Position numbers and translations under genes: made by a program | Part shown: in pieces, positions 39,006 to 48,032 of the stretch | How the letters are laid out: the number at the start of each line of letters is the position of its first letter | Position numbering within the stretch: the stretch's first letter is position 1 | DNA from: Bacteroidota bacterium | Lineage (GTDB): Bacteria; Bacteroidota; Bacteroidia; Sphingobacteriales; Sphingobacteriaceae | Length of the DNA: 64,000 nucleotides | Direction of reading: 5' to 3' | Assembly: GCA_026224775.1 (NCBI GenBank) | Contig: JAMFRP010000019.1 | Span: 417,712-481,711 of the forward strand | The notes under the pieces: generated by a model | What the model was told of the DNA's origin: nothing | Database searches by the model: none | What the model saw: only the letters and a program-made list of their open reading frames with translations

Positions 39006-40262
39006 TTATCTTATCACCATTTGCGCGGTGTTGCGACTTATTTGCTCTAATAAAGTCACTTTGCCTTCGGTTAACTTTTTTAAGGACTCCGGTGTATAGT
39101 GACGGGTTGTTAGGAGGCTAAGGTTATTATTGTATTTCGCTTTGAAATTTTCACTAACAGCTAGTAATAATTTTTTAAGTCGCTCTTCATCCTCATCAAA
39201 ACAAGCGGTAAAGCTTAGGGCAGAGGTTTGCATCATGTTAATTTTAACATGGCTTTGCGCAAACAGGTTGAATATTTCGCTTAGATGAGTTTCTGAAATG
39301 AAAGCGTAATCCTTTGCCGAAAGAGAAAGCAATACCTGGTTTTGTTTTAAAATGATTATTGGTTTGGCATAATGGTCGTGGCCGTTTTCTTTAATTACGG
39401 TACCCGGTGCGGTTGGGTCATTAAAAGGTTTTACCAGTAGCGGTATCCTGGCGTTTTGTAAAGGTTTTATTGTTTTTGGGTGGATTACCGATGCCCCGTA
39501 GTAAGTCATTTCAATGGCTTCGGAATAGGGTAGTTCATCAAACTTAATGGTATCCTTAAATAATTTAGGATCAGCATTTAAAATTCCGGGTACATCTTTC
39601 CATGTAGTAACCGATTCAGCGCCTAAGCATGAAGCTAAAATTGAAGCCGTGTAATCTGAACCTTCACGACCTAAAGTGGTGGTGAAGTTTTCGGATGTCC
39701 CGCCTAAAAAGCCTTGTGTTACCACGATGTTTTTTTCCAGTAGAGCCGGAATATCTTTAACAATACTCTCCTTGGTTTTTGCCCACTGTACCACACCCTC
39801 ACGATAAGTGTTGTCGGTATGAATATAGCCTCGAACATCAAGCCATTGGCTTTTTAACCCGATTTTGTTGAGATAGGCGTTAACGATGCGTGTAGAAACC
39901 AGTTCACCAACGGAAACGATTTGATCATATATAAAATCATAATCATCCTGAGGTTCATCTTCCAGCATCCAGTCTATTTCCACAAACGTATTGGCTACCT
40001 CATCAAAAATAGCAGCCTTGTTATCAAAAATATCTGATAGGATATGGTAATGGTATTGTTTAATTTCTTCGTAAATATAGTGTACATCCTCGGTTTGGTC
40101 AAAATAGGCTTTGGTGAGTTTTTCCAGCGCATTGGTTGTTTTACCCATTGCCGAAACCACAATTAGCAACTGATTGTCTTTGTAGTTTTCAACTACTTTA
40201 CCAAGATTTATTATACCGGCTGCATCTTTTACCGATGCGCCTCCGAATTTAAAAACAAGCAT
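39006..40262 (-). CDS. lysC: Aspartate kinase, monofunctional
   Basis: Enzyme of 418 aa phosphorylating L-aspartate, first step to lysine, threonine and methionine. N-terminal KFGGASVKDA (5-14) and VVSAMGKTTNALE are kinase signatures; FTTTLGREGSDYTASI and WKDVPGILNADPKLF follow. The C-terminal region (LLSLSAKDYAFISETHLSEIF) is an ACT-type regulatory domain, so feedback control by an amino acid is likely. No fused homoserine dehydrogenase. Confidence 0.94.
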   Translation of the reverse strand: MLVFKFGGASVKDAAGIINLGKVVENYKDNQLLIVVSAMGKTTNALEKLTKAYFDQTEDVHYIYEEIKQYHYHILSDIFDNKAAIFDEVANTFVEIDWMLEDEPQDDYDFIYDQIVSVGELVSTRIVNAYLNKIGLKSQWLDVRGYIHTDNTYREGVVQWAKTKESIVKDIPALLEKNIVVTQGFLGGTSENFTTTLGREGSDYTASILASCLGAESVTTWKDVPGILNADPKLFKDTIKFDELPYSEAIEMTYYGASVIHPKTIKPLQNARIPLLVKPFNDPTAPGTVIKENGHDHYAKPIIILKQNQVLLSLSAKDYAFISETHLSEIFNLFAQSHVKINMMQTSALSFTACFDEDEERLKKLLLAVSENFKAKYNNNLSLLTTRHYTPESLKKLTEGKVTLLEQISRNTAQMVIR

Positions 40263-40331
40263 TTATTTAATGTATTGTGAGATTAACCTATGCGGCAATA
40301 TTAACGAATTTATTTTAGCGTAAAGGCGTAC

Positions 40332-40799
40332 TCAATATTTTGATACCTGTTCTTTTGATAGTGATGCATTCAACCAACCTTCCTCGATATTTGCTTCATA
40401 TTTTTTATAAAAGCCGATAGCCGGTTCATTCCAATCTAACACCTGCCAAACCATGCCGCTGTAACCCAGTTCTTTGGTTTCCCGTATTATCTGTTCAAAT
40501 AGCAATTTACCTATTCCTTTACCACGGTACGCTTCGGTAACTATAAAATCCTCTAAATAAACACGACAACCTTTCCATGTTGAAAAACGGATATAATACA
40601 AAGCGAAGCCGATAATTACATCATTATCTACAGCTACAAACGCTTTCCAAACCGGGTTGTTTCCAAAACCAGCATCCTCAAACTCTTGTAATGTTACGGT
40701 TACTTCTTCAGGTAATTTTTCAAATACAGCCAGCTCATTAACTAATTCGATTAAACGAGGGCAGTCTTCTTTTTTGGCAACTCTTAAAGTTATACTCAT
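40332..40799 (-). CDS. GNAT-family N-acetyltransferase (diamine acetyltransferase-like)
   Basis: Protein of 155 aa with a complete GNAT core: EDFIVTEAYRGKGIGKLLFEQI, the acetyl-CoA pyrophosphate loop R92-GKGIG-97, and VLDWNEPAIGFYKKYEA. The overall shape (LEDFxV, WxVLDWNxxAIxFY) resembles spermidine/spermine and thialysine acetyltransferases, but substrate is uncertain. Located 4 bp after the yggS-type gene, probably co-transcribed. Confidence 0.9.
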   Translation of the reverse strand: MSITLRVAKKEDCPRLIELVNELAVFEKLPEEVTVTLQEFEDAGFGNNPVWKAFVAVDNDVIIGFALYYIRFSTWKGCRVYLEDFIVTEAYRGKGIGKLLFEQIIRETKELGYSGMVWQVLDWNEPAIGFYKKYEANIEEGWLNASLSKEQVSKY

Positions 40800-40803
40800 G
40801 ATA

Positions 40804-41508
40804 TTAGTTTAAATCGGGGTTAATATTTTTGAAGTGCTTAATAACCCTGCTTCCAAAAATAGTGCTACCTAATCGCACCATATTGCTGCCTTTTTCTATA
40901 GCGACTTTATAATCAGATGACATGCCCATCGACAGGACATTAAAATCCTTATCTTTTCTGAAAAAACTTGCTTTCACACCTTTAAAAAAGGTATCCAGTT
41001 CATAGTACTCATCGGCTATTTGTTTTTCGCTTTCGGTGTTGGTGGCAATTCCCATCAATCCGCGAATCCTGATGTTTTTTAGTTCTGCAAACTCATCTGA
41101 ACGAAGCAGTTCTATCGCCTCATCAAAACCTAAACCAAATTTGGTTTCTTCATCAGCGATGTAAATCTGCAGCAAACAATCAATTACACGGTTAGCTTTT
41201 AAAGCGTGCTTGTTTATCTCCTGCAAAAGCTTCATACTATCAACCGATTGTATCATACTGATGAATGGCGCTATATATTTTACCTTGTTGGTTTGCAGGT
41301 GGCCAATCAGGTGCCATTCAATATCTTTAGGTAATTGTTCGTGTTTTTCAACTAATTCCTGTACCTGGTTTTCGCCAAATAAACGTTGCCCCGCTTCATA
41401 GGCCTGCAATATATCTTCGTTCGATTTCGTTTTTGATACTGCTAAAAGGGTAACTTTTAATGCGCCGGTTTCTTTTTTTAGGCTGATGATATTATCTGCA
41501 ATGCTCAT
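40804..41508 (-). CDS. YggS/PLPBP pyridoxal-phosphate homeostasis protein
   Basis: Protein of 234 aa, non-catalytic PLP-binding TIM-like fold resembling alanine racemase N-terminal domain. PLP lysine K26 in LLAVSKTKS; also GENQVQEL, WHLIGHLQTNKVKYI, KFGLGFDE, IRGLMGIATNT and LSMGMSSDYKVAIEKGSNMVRLGSTIFG, all conserved. Role in PLP and amino-acid homeostasis. The gene is divergent from the DUF4296 lipoprotein gene, 40 bp apart. Confidence 0.95.
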   Translation of the reverse strand: MSIADNIISLKKETGALKVTLLAVSKTKSNEDILQAYEAGQRLFGENQVQELVEKHEQLPKDIEWHLIGHLQTNKVKYIAPFISMIQSVDSMKLLQEINKHALKANRVIDCLLQIYIADEETKFGLGFDEAIELLRSDEFAELKNIRIRGLMGIATNTESEKQIADEYYELDTFFKGVKASFFRKDKDFNVLSMGMSSDYKVAIEKGSNMVRLGSTIFGSRVIKHFKNINPDLN

Positions 41509-41548
41509 TTATGCGTATTTTTGCTGAATTAAACCGCTAAATTACAGA

Positions 41549-42106
41549 ATGCACAAATATATAATCTTGTTTTTTTTAGTATTGACCTTATTATGTTCAT
41601 GCGGTAACGATGATAACGCGCCCGACGGTATCCTGAAAAAATCTGAAATGGTAAACGTATTAGCTGATGTGCACGTAGTAGACGGCGGCTTAATCAATGT
41701 ATCTCAAGAGCCGGATACGCTGTACAAATATGGTTACCCAAGGTATTCAGCGGTATTTAAAAAATACAATACCGATTCTGGCGAATTTAGGAGGAGCTTT
41801 AAATATTACTCGCTTAAGCCAGCGATATTTAGCGATATTTATGATAAGGTTTTAAAAAGGTTGCAGGCAAAAACCGATTCGCTTACCAAATTGCTGTCGC
41901 TTGAGAATAAAAAAAATCATGTTACATCTACACCTGCAGCTACCGGTGGGCGTGTGAATCCGCCGGTTGGGCCTGCACAAGGCACGCCTTTAAGGCCGGG
42001 TATGATGATGAACCCAAGTCAGCAAGCCATTATGAAAGCTAATGCCAAAAGAGATTCGGTGATTAAACAACGTTTAAAGGAGAAAAATGCTTTACCCAAA
42101 AAGTAG
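41549..42106 (+). CDS. DUF4296 lipoprotein
   Basis: Protein of 185 aa with a lipoprotein signal (MHKYIILFFLVLTLLCSC; lipid-modified Cys 16 or 18). The DUF4296 core follows: ILKKSEMVNVLADVHVVDGGL and a helical YSAVFKKYNTDSGEFRRSFKYY. The last 60 residues are Pro/Gly/Met-rich and low complexity. Function unknown. It overlaps mutS2 by 20 bp. Confidence 0.88.
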   Translation: MHKYIILFFLVLTLLCSCGNDDNAPDGILKKSEMVNVLADVHVVDGGLINVSQEPDTLYKYGYPRYSAVFKKYNTDSGEFRRSFKYYSLKPAIFSDIYDKVLKRLQAKTDSLTKLLSLENKKNHVTSTPAATGGRVNPPVGPAQGTPLRPGMMMNPSQQAIMKANAKRDSVIKQRLKEKNALPKK

Positions 42107-44447
42107 TGTTGATAAGCTTGGCTTTACCGAGATAAAGGAACTGATAAAAAAACATTGCCTGAGTATTATGGGCCAGCAAATGGTTGATAAGATACAGGTA
42201 ATGAACAATTATGACCTTATCCATAAGTTTTTAAGCCAGGCCAATGAGTTTATGAATATTTTATTGAATGATGCGGTATTGCCTATACAGCATTTTTTCG
42301 ATATAAAATCATTGGCTAACAAAGCCCGCATTGAGGGTGTTTTTTTAAGTGAGGAAGAATTTTACCAGGTACAGGCATCATTAACTACCGTTTTCGCGGT
42401 TATCGCTTATTTTAATGAGCGGGAGGGCCAATATCCCAACCTGGAAGCCTTATTTGAGCATTTACCGATTGAAAAGTCGATATTAAAAAAGATTGATCAG
42501 GTGATTGACCCGAAGGGGAAGATCAGGCCTAATGCATCCCGCGACTTGATGGATATTACATCCGGCATAGCCAAAGCCGAGCAAGAAGCCAGAAAAAAGA
42601 TAGACCAGGTTTTTAAAGCCGCATCGGGCAATGGATGGACGGCGGACGGATCATTAACTATTCGTGACGGACGTTTGTGCATACCATTGCTAGCCGAGAA
42701 TAAACGTAAGCTTAAAGGGTTCATTCATGATGAATCAGCATCAGGCCAAACGGTTTATATGGAACCTGAAGAGGTATTCACCCTCAATAATAAGATACGT
42801 GACCTTGAATTTGACCGCAGGCGCGAGATCGTGAAAATCCTAACCGCTTTAACCAATGAATTGAGGCCTTATGTGCCACTTTTGTTGAGTTATCATGGAT
42901 TGCTTACCAAGTTGGATTTTGTGCGTGCCAAGGCATTATTTGCTATTGATATTGAAGCCGAAATGCCGGTGGTAGTAAATGAACCCAGCCTGAAATTGAT
43001 TAATGCCAGGCATCCGTTACTATTCCTGAATTTTAAGAAGGAGCAGAAAACGGTTGTGCCATTAAACGTAAGGATAGATAATATTACACGTATTGTAGTG
43101 GTATCTGGCCCAAATGCCGGTGGCAAGTCTGTTTGTATGAAAACGGTTGGGCTTTTGCAAATGATGGTACAGGCCGGTTTGTTGATCCCTGCTGATGAAG
43201 CCAGCGAGATGGGGGTGTTCAAAGAGTTTTTTGTTGATATTGGCGATGATCAGTCGATTGAAAGTGATTTGAGTACTTACAGCGCGCATCTATCTAAAAT
43301 GAAAACCTTTGTGGAGCAGGCCAATGGCAAAGCATTGATACTGATTGATGAGTTTGGTACAGGTACCGACCCACAATTTGGCGGCCCGATTGCCGAGGCG
43401 GTTTTGGAATCGCTTAATAATAAAAAGGTTAGAGGGATGGTTACTACCCATTACTCTAACCTGAAAATATTTGCCAGTCATACTGAAGGTTTAGAAAACG
43501 CTTCGATGTTGTTTAATAACGTGGAGATGAAGCCACTCTACATTTTAGAAGTTGGTAAACCGGGTAGCTCTTATGCATTTGAGATCGCCCAAAAAATTGG
43601 TTTGCCCCAAAATGTGCTTAACCTGGCTAAGAGTAAAATTAGCGCCGGGCAAAAAAAGGTGGATACCTTATTGGTTGATCTGGAGCGGGAGAAAAAGGAA
43701 ATATTCGATACCAAACTAAAATTAGACCGGCAACAAAGGCAGGTTAATACACTTTTAACTGAAAACGAAAAACTAAAAAGCTATCTCGAAGAAAATCAGA
43801 AGGCTTTAATACGTGATGCCAAGCAAGAAGCTAAAAACATTATCCTTAACGCCAATAAATTGGTTGAAAATACTATCTCAGAAATTAAAAGTAGTAACGC
43901 TGATAAGGAGAGGACCCGGGAATTACGTGAAAACTTAACCCGCGAGGTACAAAAGAATACGGTTAAGACCGAGGTAAAGAAACCTGTTGTTGATCCGGAT
44001 GAATTAAAGGTGGGTGACTGGGTGAAGTTGAACGACTCAGATACAACTGGCCAGATAATGGAATTTGCACGCGACAACGTAATTATAGCCATTGGCGATT
44101 TGAGGACTGTTGCCAAAAAGAACAAGATTCATAAAGTATCCAAAAAAGAAGTACCGAAAGAGGTTAGAAGAAACTTTAGTTCCAATACCGATTCTATTGC
44201 CAGTTTTAGTCCGGAGATTGACGTGCGTGGTATGCGTACCGAGGATGCTTTGGGTTCGATAGAGAGGTTGTTTGACAGGGCGGTTATGATGGGTTTCGGC
44301 ACCTTGAAGATACTTCATGGCAAGGGTGACGGTATCCTGCGCAAAATGATCAGGCAATACCTGAAAAAATACGACCAGGTTGATCGTATGGAAGACGAAC
44401 ATGCAGACAGAGGCGGGGATGGGATAACTTATGTGTATTTGAAATAA
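42087..44447 (+). CDS. mutS2: Endonuclease MutS2
   Basis: Protein of 786 aa lacking the mismatch-recognition domain of MutS. Core and lever helices are followed by the ATPase with Walker A GPNAGGKS at about 341-348, then a long coiled coil (about 515-650), a KOW-like segment (KVGDWVKLNDSDTTGQIM) and a C-terminal Smr nuclease domain (EIDVRGMRTEDAL and LKILHGKGDGILRKMI). MutS2 acts against homologous recombination or in ribosome rescue, depending on species. The start lies inside the preceding gene, giving a 20-bp overlap. Confidence 0.95.
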   Translation: MLYPKSSVDKLGFTEIKELIKKHCLSIMGQQMVDKIQVMNNYDLIHKFLSQANEFMNILLNDAVLPIQHFFDIKSLANKARIEGVFLSEEEFYQVQASLTTVFAVIAYFNEREGQYPNLEALFEHLPIEKSILKKIDQVIDPKGKIRPNASRDLMDITSGIAKAEQEARKKIDQVFKAASGNGWTADGSLTIRDGRLCIPLLAENKRKLKGFIHDESASGQTVYMEPEEVFTLNNKIRDLEFDRRREIVKILTALTNELRPYVPLLLSYHGLLTKLDFVRAKALFAIDIEAEMPVVVNEPSLKLINARHPLLFLNFKKEQKTVVPLNVRIDNITRIVVVSGPNAGGKSVCMKTVGLLQMMVQAGLLIPADEASEMGVFKEFFVDIGDDQSIESDLSTYSAHLSKMKTFVEQANGKALILIDEFGTGTDPQFGGPIAEAVLESLNNKKVRGMVTTHYSNLKIFASHTEGLENASMLFNNVEMKPLYILEVGKPGSSYAFEIAQKIGLPQNVLNLAKSKISAGQKKVDTLLVDLEREKKEIFDTKLKLDRQQRQVNTLLTENEKLKSYLEENQKALIRDAKQEAKNIILNANKLVENTISEIKSSNADKERTRELRENLTREVQKNTVKTEVKKPVVDPDELKVGDWVKLNDSDTTGQIMEFARDNVIIAIGDLRTVAKKNKIHKVSKKEVPKEVRRNFSSNTDSIASFSPEIDVRGMRTEDALGSIERLFDRAVMMGFGTLKILHGKGDGILRKMIRQYLKKYDQVDRMEDEHADRGGDGITYVYLK

Positions 44448-44469
44448 TAAACATTTTACGCTTATTTAA

Positions 44470-45546
44470 ATGAACTACAAACATCTTATTTTATGCTTTG
44501 CAATTGCACTAAGCTTAGATTGCAGCGCTCAGGTTACTATTAAGGCCAACGATCCGCATATTGCATATATGGGGCGTGTTGACATGCAGGATAATGCGGC
44601 GGTATTGTCGTGGTCGGGTACTACGGTTGACATTAATTTTGAAGGCACAAGCATAAGCTATAAGATGCGTGACGAGCGCGGCGACAACTTTTACAATGTG
44701 CTGCTAGATGGTAAGATAATTAAAAAAGAGCGTGAAACCGCTGACGGAATTATTACGCAAACTATTGACGGGCTTACACCTGGTGCGCATCACTTGGAGT
44801 TGTTTAAACGTACCGAGTGGGCGATGGGTAAAACCTGGTTCTACGGTTTCGAAATAGCTAAAGGTGGTAAGATGTTACCGGCTTCGCCTGCCCACAAACA
44901 TAAAATTGAGTATTTCGGAGATTCTATCAGTTGTGGTTATGCCGTGGAAGACAGCACAGGGCAGGATAGAGGCAGTGCATCTTATGAAGATGGATATGTA
45001 AGTTATGCAGCTTTAACAGCAAGGCATTTTAATGCTAATTTTCATAATACCTCCAAAAGCGGTATCGGGATTACTATTAGTTGGTTTCCGCTTATCATGC
45101 CTGAAATGTATGACAGGCTTGATGCGACTGATTCAACCAGTAAATGGAATTTCGCTAAGTATACGCCTGATTTAGTAGTCATCAATCTCTTTCAAAATGA
45201 TTCATGGTTAGTAGAAAAACCAGATAATGCACAATTTAAAGCCCGATTCGGCATTACCCCTCCAACGCCTGAATTTATCATCAACGCTTACAGTAGTTTT
45301 GTGAAAAACGTCAGAGGTAAATATCCTAAAGCCCATATCGTTTGTATATTGGGAAGCATGGATGCAACCAAATCCGGCTCACCATGGCCGGGCTATATTC
45401 AAAAAGCGGTTGACGGTATTCATGATAAAAATATTTACACCCACTTTATTGCCTACAAAAATACCCCAGGCCACCCCAATGTTAAAGAACAACAGGCAAT
45501 GGCTGATGATCTGGAAACATTCATTGCCCAGAATATGAAGTGGTGA
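44470..45546 (+). CDS. Secreted SGNH-fold carbohydrate esterase (CE2-like)
   Basis: Protein of 358 aa with a signal peptide (MNYKHLILCFAIALSLDCSAQ). An N-terminal jelly-roll domain (22-140) is followed by an SGNH hydrolase domain with Ser152 in FGDSISCGY, a NLFQNDSW block and C-terminal H335 (PGHPNVKEQQ). This two-domain layout is typical of CE2 acetylesterases, which use a Ser-His dyad and lack the Asp of the triad. Likely deacetylates plant or microbial polysaccharide in the periplasm. Stands 22 bp after mutS2. Confidence 0.85.
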   Translation: MNYKHLILCFAIALSLDCSAQVTIKANDPHIAYMGRVDMQDNAAVLSWSGTTVDINFEGTSISYKMRDERGDNFYNVLLDGKIIKKERETADGIITQTIDGLTPGAHHLELFKRTEWAMGKTWFYGFEIAKGGKMLPASPAHKHKIEYFGDSISCGYAVEDSTGQDRGSASYEDGYVSYAALTARHFNANFHNTSKSGIGITISWFPLIMPEMYDRLDATDSTSKWNFAKYTPDLVVINLFQNDSWLVEKPDNAQFKARFGITPPTPEFIINAYSSFVKNVRGKYPKAHIVCILGSMDATKSGSPWPGYIQKAVDGIHDKNIYTHFIAYKNTPGHPNVKEQQAMADDLETFIAQNMKW

Positions 45547-45560
45547 TAACAAAACAATTT

Positions 45561-45639
45561 GTCATTGCGAGGAACGAAGCAATCGCGAACTATGCAAGAC
45601 CGCTTTTCTACTTGCGATTGCTTTGTTCCTCGCAATGAC
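45561..45639. repeat. Palindromic repeat, family A, copy 3
   Basis: 79-bp element, arms GTCATTGCGAGGAACGAAGC and GCTTTGTTCCTCGCAATGAC (one mismatch), between two convergent genes where it could act as a shared terminator. Confidence 0.9.
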
Positions 45640-45655
45640 ATAGTTTTATGATTTC

Positions 45656-46258
45656 TTAGGTTTCTATATGATTTTCATCGTTCTCGCCAACTTTTAGCTG
45701 GTCGGGTAATTCATTAGGGCCGGGGATGTTTGTTTGTCTTTCCTCTTTGGCAATGTCATCGCCATCGGTTCCGTCGTCGTCAACGGTACCTTCATAGTAT
45801 GGTTGTTGCGGATGCGGTCGGTCGTTTTCGCCATCGCCTCTTTTGATTTCTTCGGGTTTGGGGGATGTATTTTCCATGATTTTAGCTGTTGATGTTGCTT
45901 TACTATAATTTGGTGTGCCTTCCTGAGCTTTCGCGGTAAAGTTGCTATCCTCAGGATGTTCTTCAGATGGCTCTTTCCTGTTGAAATAAGCATTGGTACT
46001 ACCGGCAAGTTGTGATGGGTTATTTTTGTCATTCCCGGCAGGCGTCAAGCATTCTTCACCAAATTTTTGTCCGCCTGTGCCATGGCCTTCAGTAGGATGG
46101 GGTTCGAAATGGCCTTTGCCGAATAAATATTTCTTTTTCAGGTCTTTTTCGTCAAGTCCTGCACCATCATCTGTACGATAGGCGTTAGGTTCCGGGATGT
46201 TTGTTGCTTTTGAACTGTCGATGTATTCATCGCCTGATTCATCATCTTTGTAAATCAT
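45656..46258 (-). CDS. Hydrophilic, acidic, predicted disordered protein
   Basis: Protein of 200 aa with no hydrophobic core, no signal peptide and extreme content of Glu, Asp, Pro, Asn, Gly and Lys. It reads as intrinsically disordered. An internal echo is seen: SKATNIPEPNAYRTDDG near the N-terminus and RQTNIPGPNELPDQ near the C-terminus. No known family recognised. The codon use is normal and the frame clean, so it is probably a real gene, perhaps a stress hydrophilin. Confidence 0.65.
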   Translation of the reverse strand: MIYKDDESGDEYIDSSKATNIPEPNAYRTDDGAGLDEKDLKKKYLFGKGHFEPHPTEGHGTGGQKFGEECLTPAGNDKNNPSQLAGSTNAYFNRKEPSEEHPEDSNFTAKAQEGTPNYSKATSTAKIMENTSPKPEEIKRGDGENDRPHPQQPYYEGTVDDDGTDGDDIAKEERQTNIPGPNELPDQLKVGENDENHIET

Positions 46259-46364
46259 AACTTTTTATGTTTTGATGATATTATTATAATCGCTCAAACA
46301 GCTAATTGTTTTACTTAATCATCATCAAAAAAGCCTAATTTTACAGCACCAATTATATAAATTC

Positions 46365-47063
46365 ATGAACAAAGTTGTTAACGGAGCCGATGAGGCTATT
46401 CGTGATATTGAGGACGGTATGACCCTTATGCTGGGTGGTTTCGGACTGTGCGGTTTACCTGAAAAATGTATTGCCGCGCTGGTTAAAAAAGGCGTTAAGG
46501 AACTTACCTGCATATCCAATAATGCCGGGGTTGATGATTTCGGTATAGGCCTGATGTTAAAACAACGCCAGGTTAAAAAAATGATAGCTTCCTATGTTGG
46601 CGAGAATGCGGAATTTGAACGCCAGCTGCTAAGCGGCGAACTTGATGTAGAGCTGATTCCGCAGGGAACGTTAGCTACGCGTTGTATGGCAGCAGGCTAC
46701 GGCATGCCCGCAATATTTACCCCCGCAGGTATCGGTACTGAAGTAGCCGAAGGCAAAGAAGTAAGAAATTTTAATGGCAAAGACTACTTGATGGAGATGG
46801 CTTTTAATGCCGATTTCGCCATTGTAAAAGCCTGGAAGGGCGATACGATGGGAAACCTGATCTACCGTAGCACAGCCCGTAATTTTAACCCGGTAATGGC
46901 AATGGCAGGCAGAGTGACCATTGCAGAGGTAGAACACTTAGTTGAGCCAGGCGAACTTGACCCGGATTATATCCACACGCCCGGTATTTATGTGCACCGG
47001 ATTTTTCAGGGTAAGGATTACGAGAAAAGGATTGAGAATAGAACTGTTAGAAAGAAAATATAA
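46365..47063 (+). CDS. scoA: 3-oxoacid CoA-transferase subunit A
   Basis: Alpha subunit of 232 aa of a family I CoA-transferase (succinyl-CoA:3-ketoacid type). Key segments: DGMTLMLGGFGLCGLPE, ISNNAGVDDFGIG, ELIPQGTLATRCMAAGYGMPAIFTPAG and YRSTARNFNPVMA. Works with subunit B to move CoA between succinyl-CoA and acetoacetate. The two genes are separated by 99 bp containing a family A palindrome, an unusual arrangement for a stoichiometric complex. Confidence 0.94.
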   Translation: MNKVVNGADEAIRDIEDGMTLMLGGFGLCGLPEKCIAALVKKGVKELTCISNNAGVDDFGIGLMLKQRQVKKMIASYVGENAEFERQLLSGELDVELIPQGTLATRCMAAGYGMPAIFTPAGIGTEVAEGKEVRNFNGKDYLMEMAFNADFAIVKAWKGDTMGNLIYRSTARNFNPVMAMAGRVTIAEVEHLVEPGELDPDYIHTPGIYVHRIFQGKDYEKRIENRTVRKKI

Positions 47064-47069
47064 AACCAT

Positions 47070-47148
47070 GTCACTGCGAGGAACGAAGCAATCGTAAGAA
47101 AGCAAATCGGTGATGCAAGTTCGCGATTGCTTCGTTCCTCGCAATGAC
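47070..47148. repeat. Palindromic repeat, family A, copy 4, between scoA and scoB
   Basis: 79-bp inverted repeat filling almost all of the 99-bp gap between the two CoA-transferase subunit genes. Arms GTCACTGCGAGGAACGAAGC and GCTTCGTTCCTCGCAATGAC. In the mRNA it would form a long hairpin ending 14 nt before the scoB ATG. Confidence 0.9.
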
Positions 47149-47162
47149 AATAGAAAAATATT

Positions 47163-47819
47163 ATGCTTGACAAAGAAGGAATAGCAAAGCGCATCGCTAA
47201 AGAAATAAAAGACGGTTACTACGTTAACCTCGGCATAGGTATACCAACACTGGTAGCCAATTACATCCCGGATACGATGGATGTAGTGTTACAATCTGAG
47301 AATGGGTTACTCGGCATGGGGCCATTTCCTTTTGAGGGTGAAGAGGATGCCGATACCATTAATGCCGGAAAACAAACTATCACCAAACTGCCCGGATCAG
47401 CGATATTTGATTCGGCAATGAGTTTTGGGATGATTCGCGCTAAAAAAGTTAATCTGACTATTTTAGGTGCTATGGAGGTATCCGAAAATGGGGATATAGC
47501 CAATTGGAAAATTCCCGGTAAAATGGTAAAAGGCATGGGCGGGGCCATGGATTTGGTTGCCTCCGCAGATAATATTATCGTAGCCATGCAGCACATCAAC
47601 AAGGCAGGAGAATCTAAATTATTACCCAAGTGCAGTTTGCCATTAACCGGCGTTAATTGCGTTAAAAAGATAGTAACAGAGTTAGCGGTACTGGATGTAT
47701 TGCCGGGTGGCGGTTTTAAGTTATTAGAACGTGCTCCGGGCGTTAGCGTGGAGGAAATTATTAAAGCTACCGCGGGTAAGTTGGTTGTTGAGGGGGAGAT
47801 ACCGGAAATGACTATCTAA
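47163..47819 (+). CDS. scoB: 3-oxoacid CoA-transferase subunit B
   Basis: Beta subunit of 218 aa carrying the catalytic glutamate E46 in LQSENGLLGMGP that forms the glutamyl-CoA thioester. Further family motifs: YVNLGIGIPTLVANYI, AGKQTITKLPGSAIFDSAMSF and GMGGAMDLV. Supports ketone-body or acetoacetate use, consistent with degradation of fatty or amino acids. Confidence 0.94.
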   Translation: MLDKEGIAKRIAKEIKDGYYVNLGIGIPTLVANYIPDTMDVVLQSENGLLGMGPFPFEGEEDADTINAGKQTITKLPGSAIFDSAMSFGMIRAKKVNLTILGAMEVSENGDIANWKIPGKMVKGMGGAMDLVASADNIIVAMQHINKAGESKLLPKCSLPLTGVNCVKKIVTELAVLDVLPGGGFKLLERAPGVSVEEIIKATAGKLVVEGEIPEMTI

Positions 47820-47825
47820 ACTTTT

Positions 47826-47916
47826 TGTCATTCTGAACGCAGTGAAGAATCTATCCGCTAATTACAAGCGGGTTGGTTAGTCTATCGATAGATTCTTCAC
47901 TGCGTTCAGAATGACA
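47826..47916. repeat. Palindromic repeat, family B, copy 4
   Basis: 91-bp inverted repeat with arms TGTCATTCTGAACGCAGTGA and TCACTGCGTTCAGAATGACA, just after scoB. A decayed right arm (GTTCGCAATGACAAAGG, about 48013-48029) of family A follows before the udk gene. Confidence 0.88.
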
Positions 47917-48032
47917 TGGTGGTGAAACGTTTCTTTTAATTGCCATCGACCGGAGGGAGAAATCTTCTTCGACATGCATAACGGCTTGCTTGGTGCAGAA
48001 GGTTCTTTACAACGTTCGCAATGACAAAGGGG

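Noticed and set aside
45694..46181. Overlapping frames within the disordered-protein gene (45694-46032 minus, 45993-46181 plus)
   Set aside because: Shadow frames; the 200-aa frame is longest, has acidic hydrophilic composition and proper boundaries.
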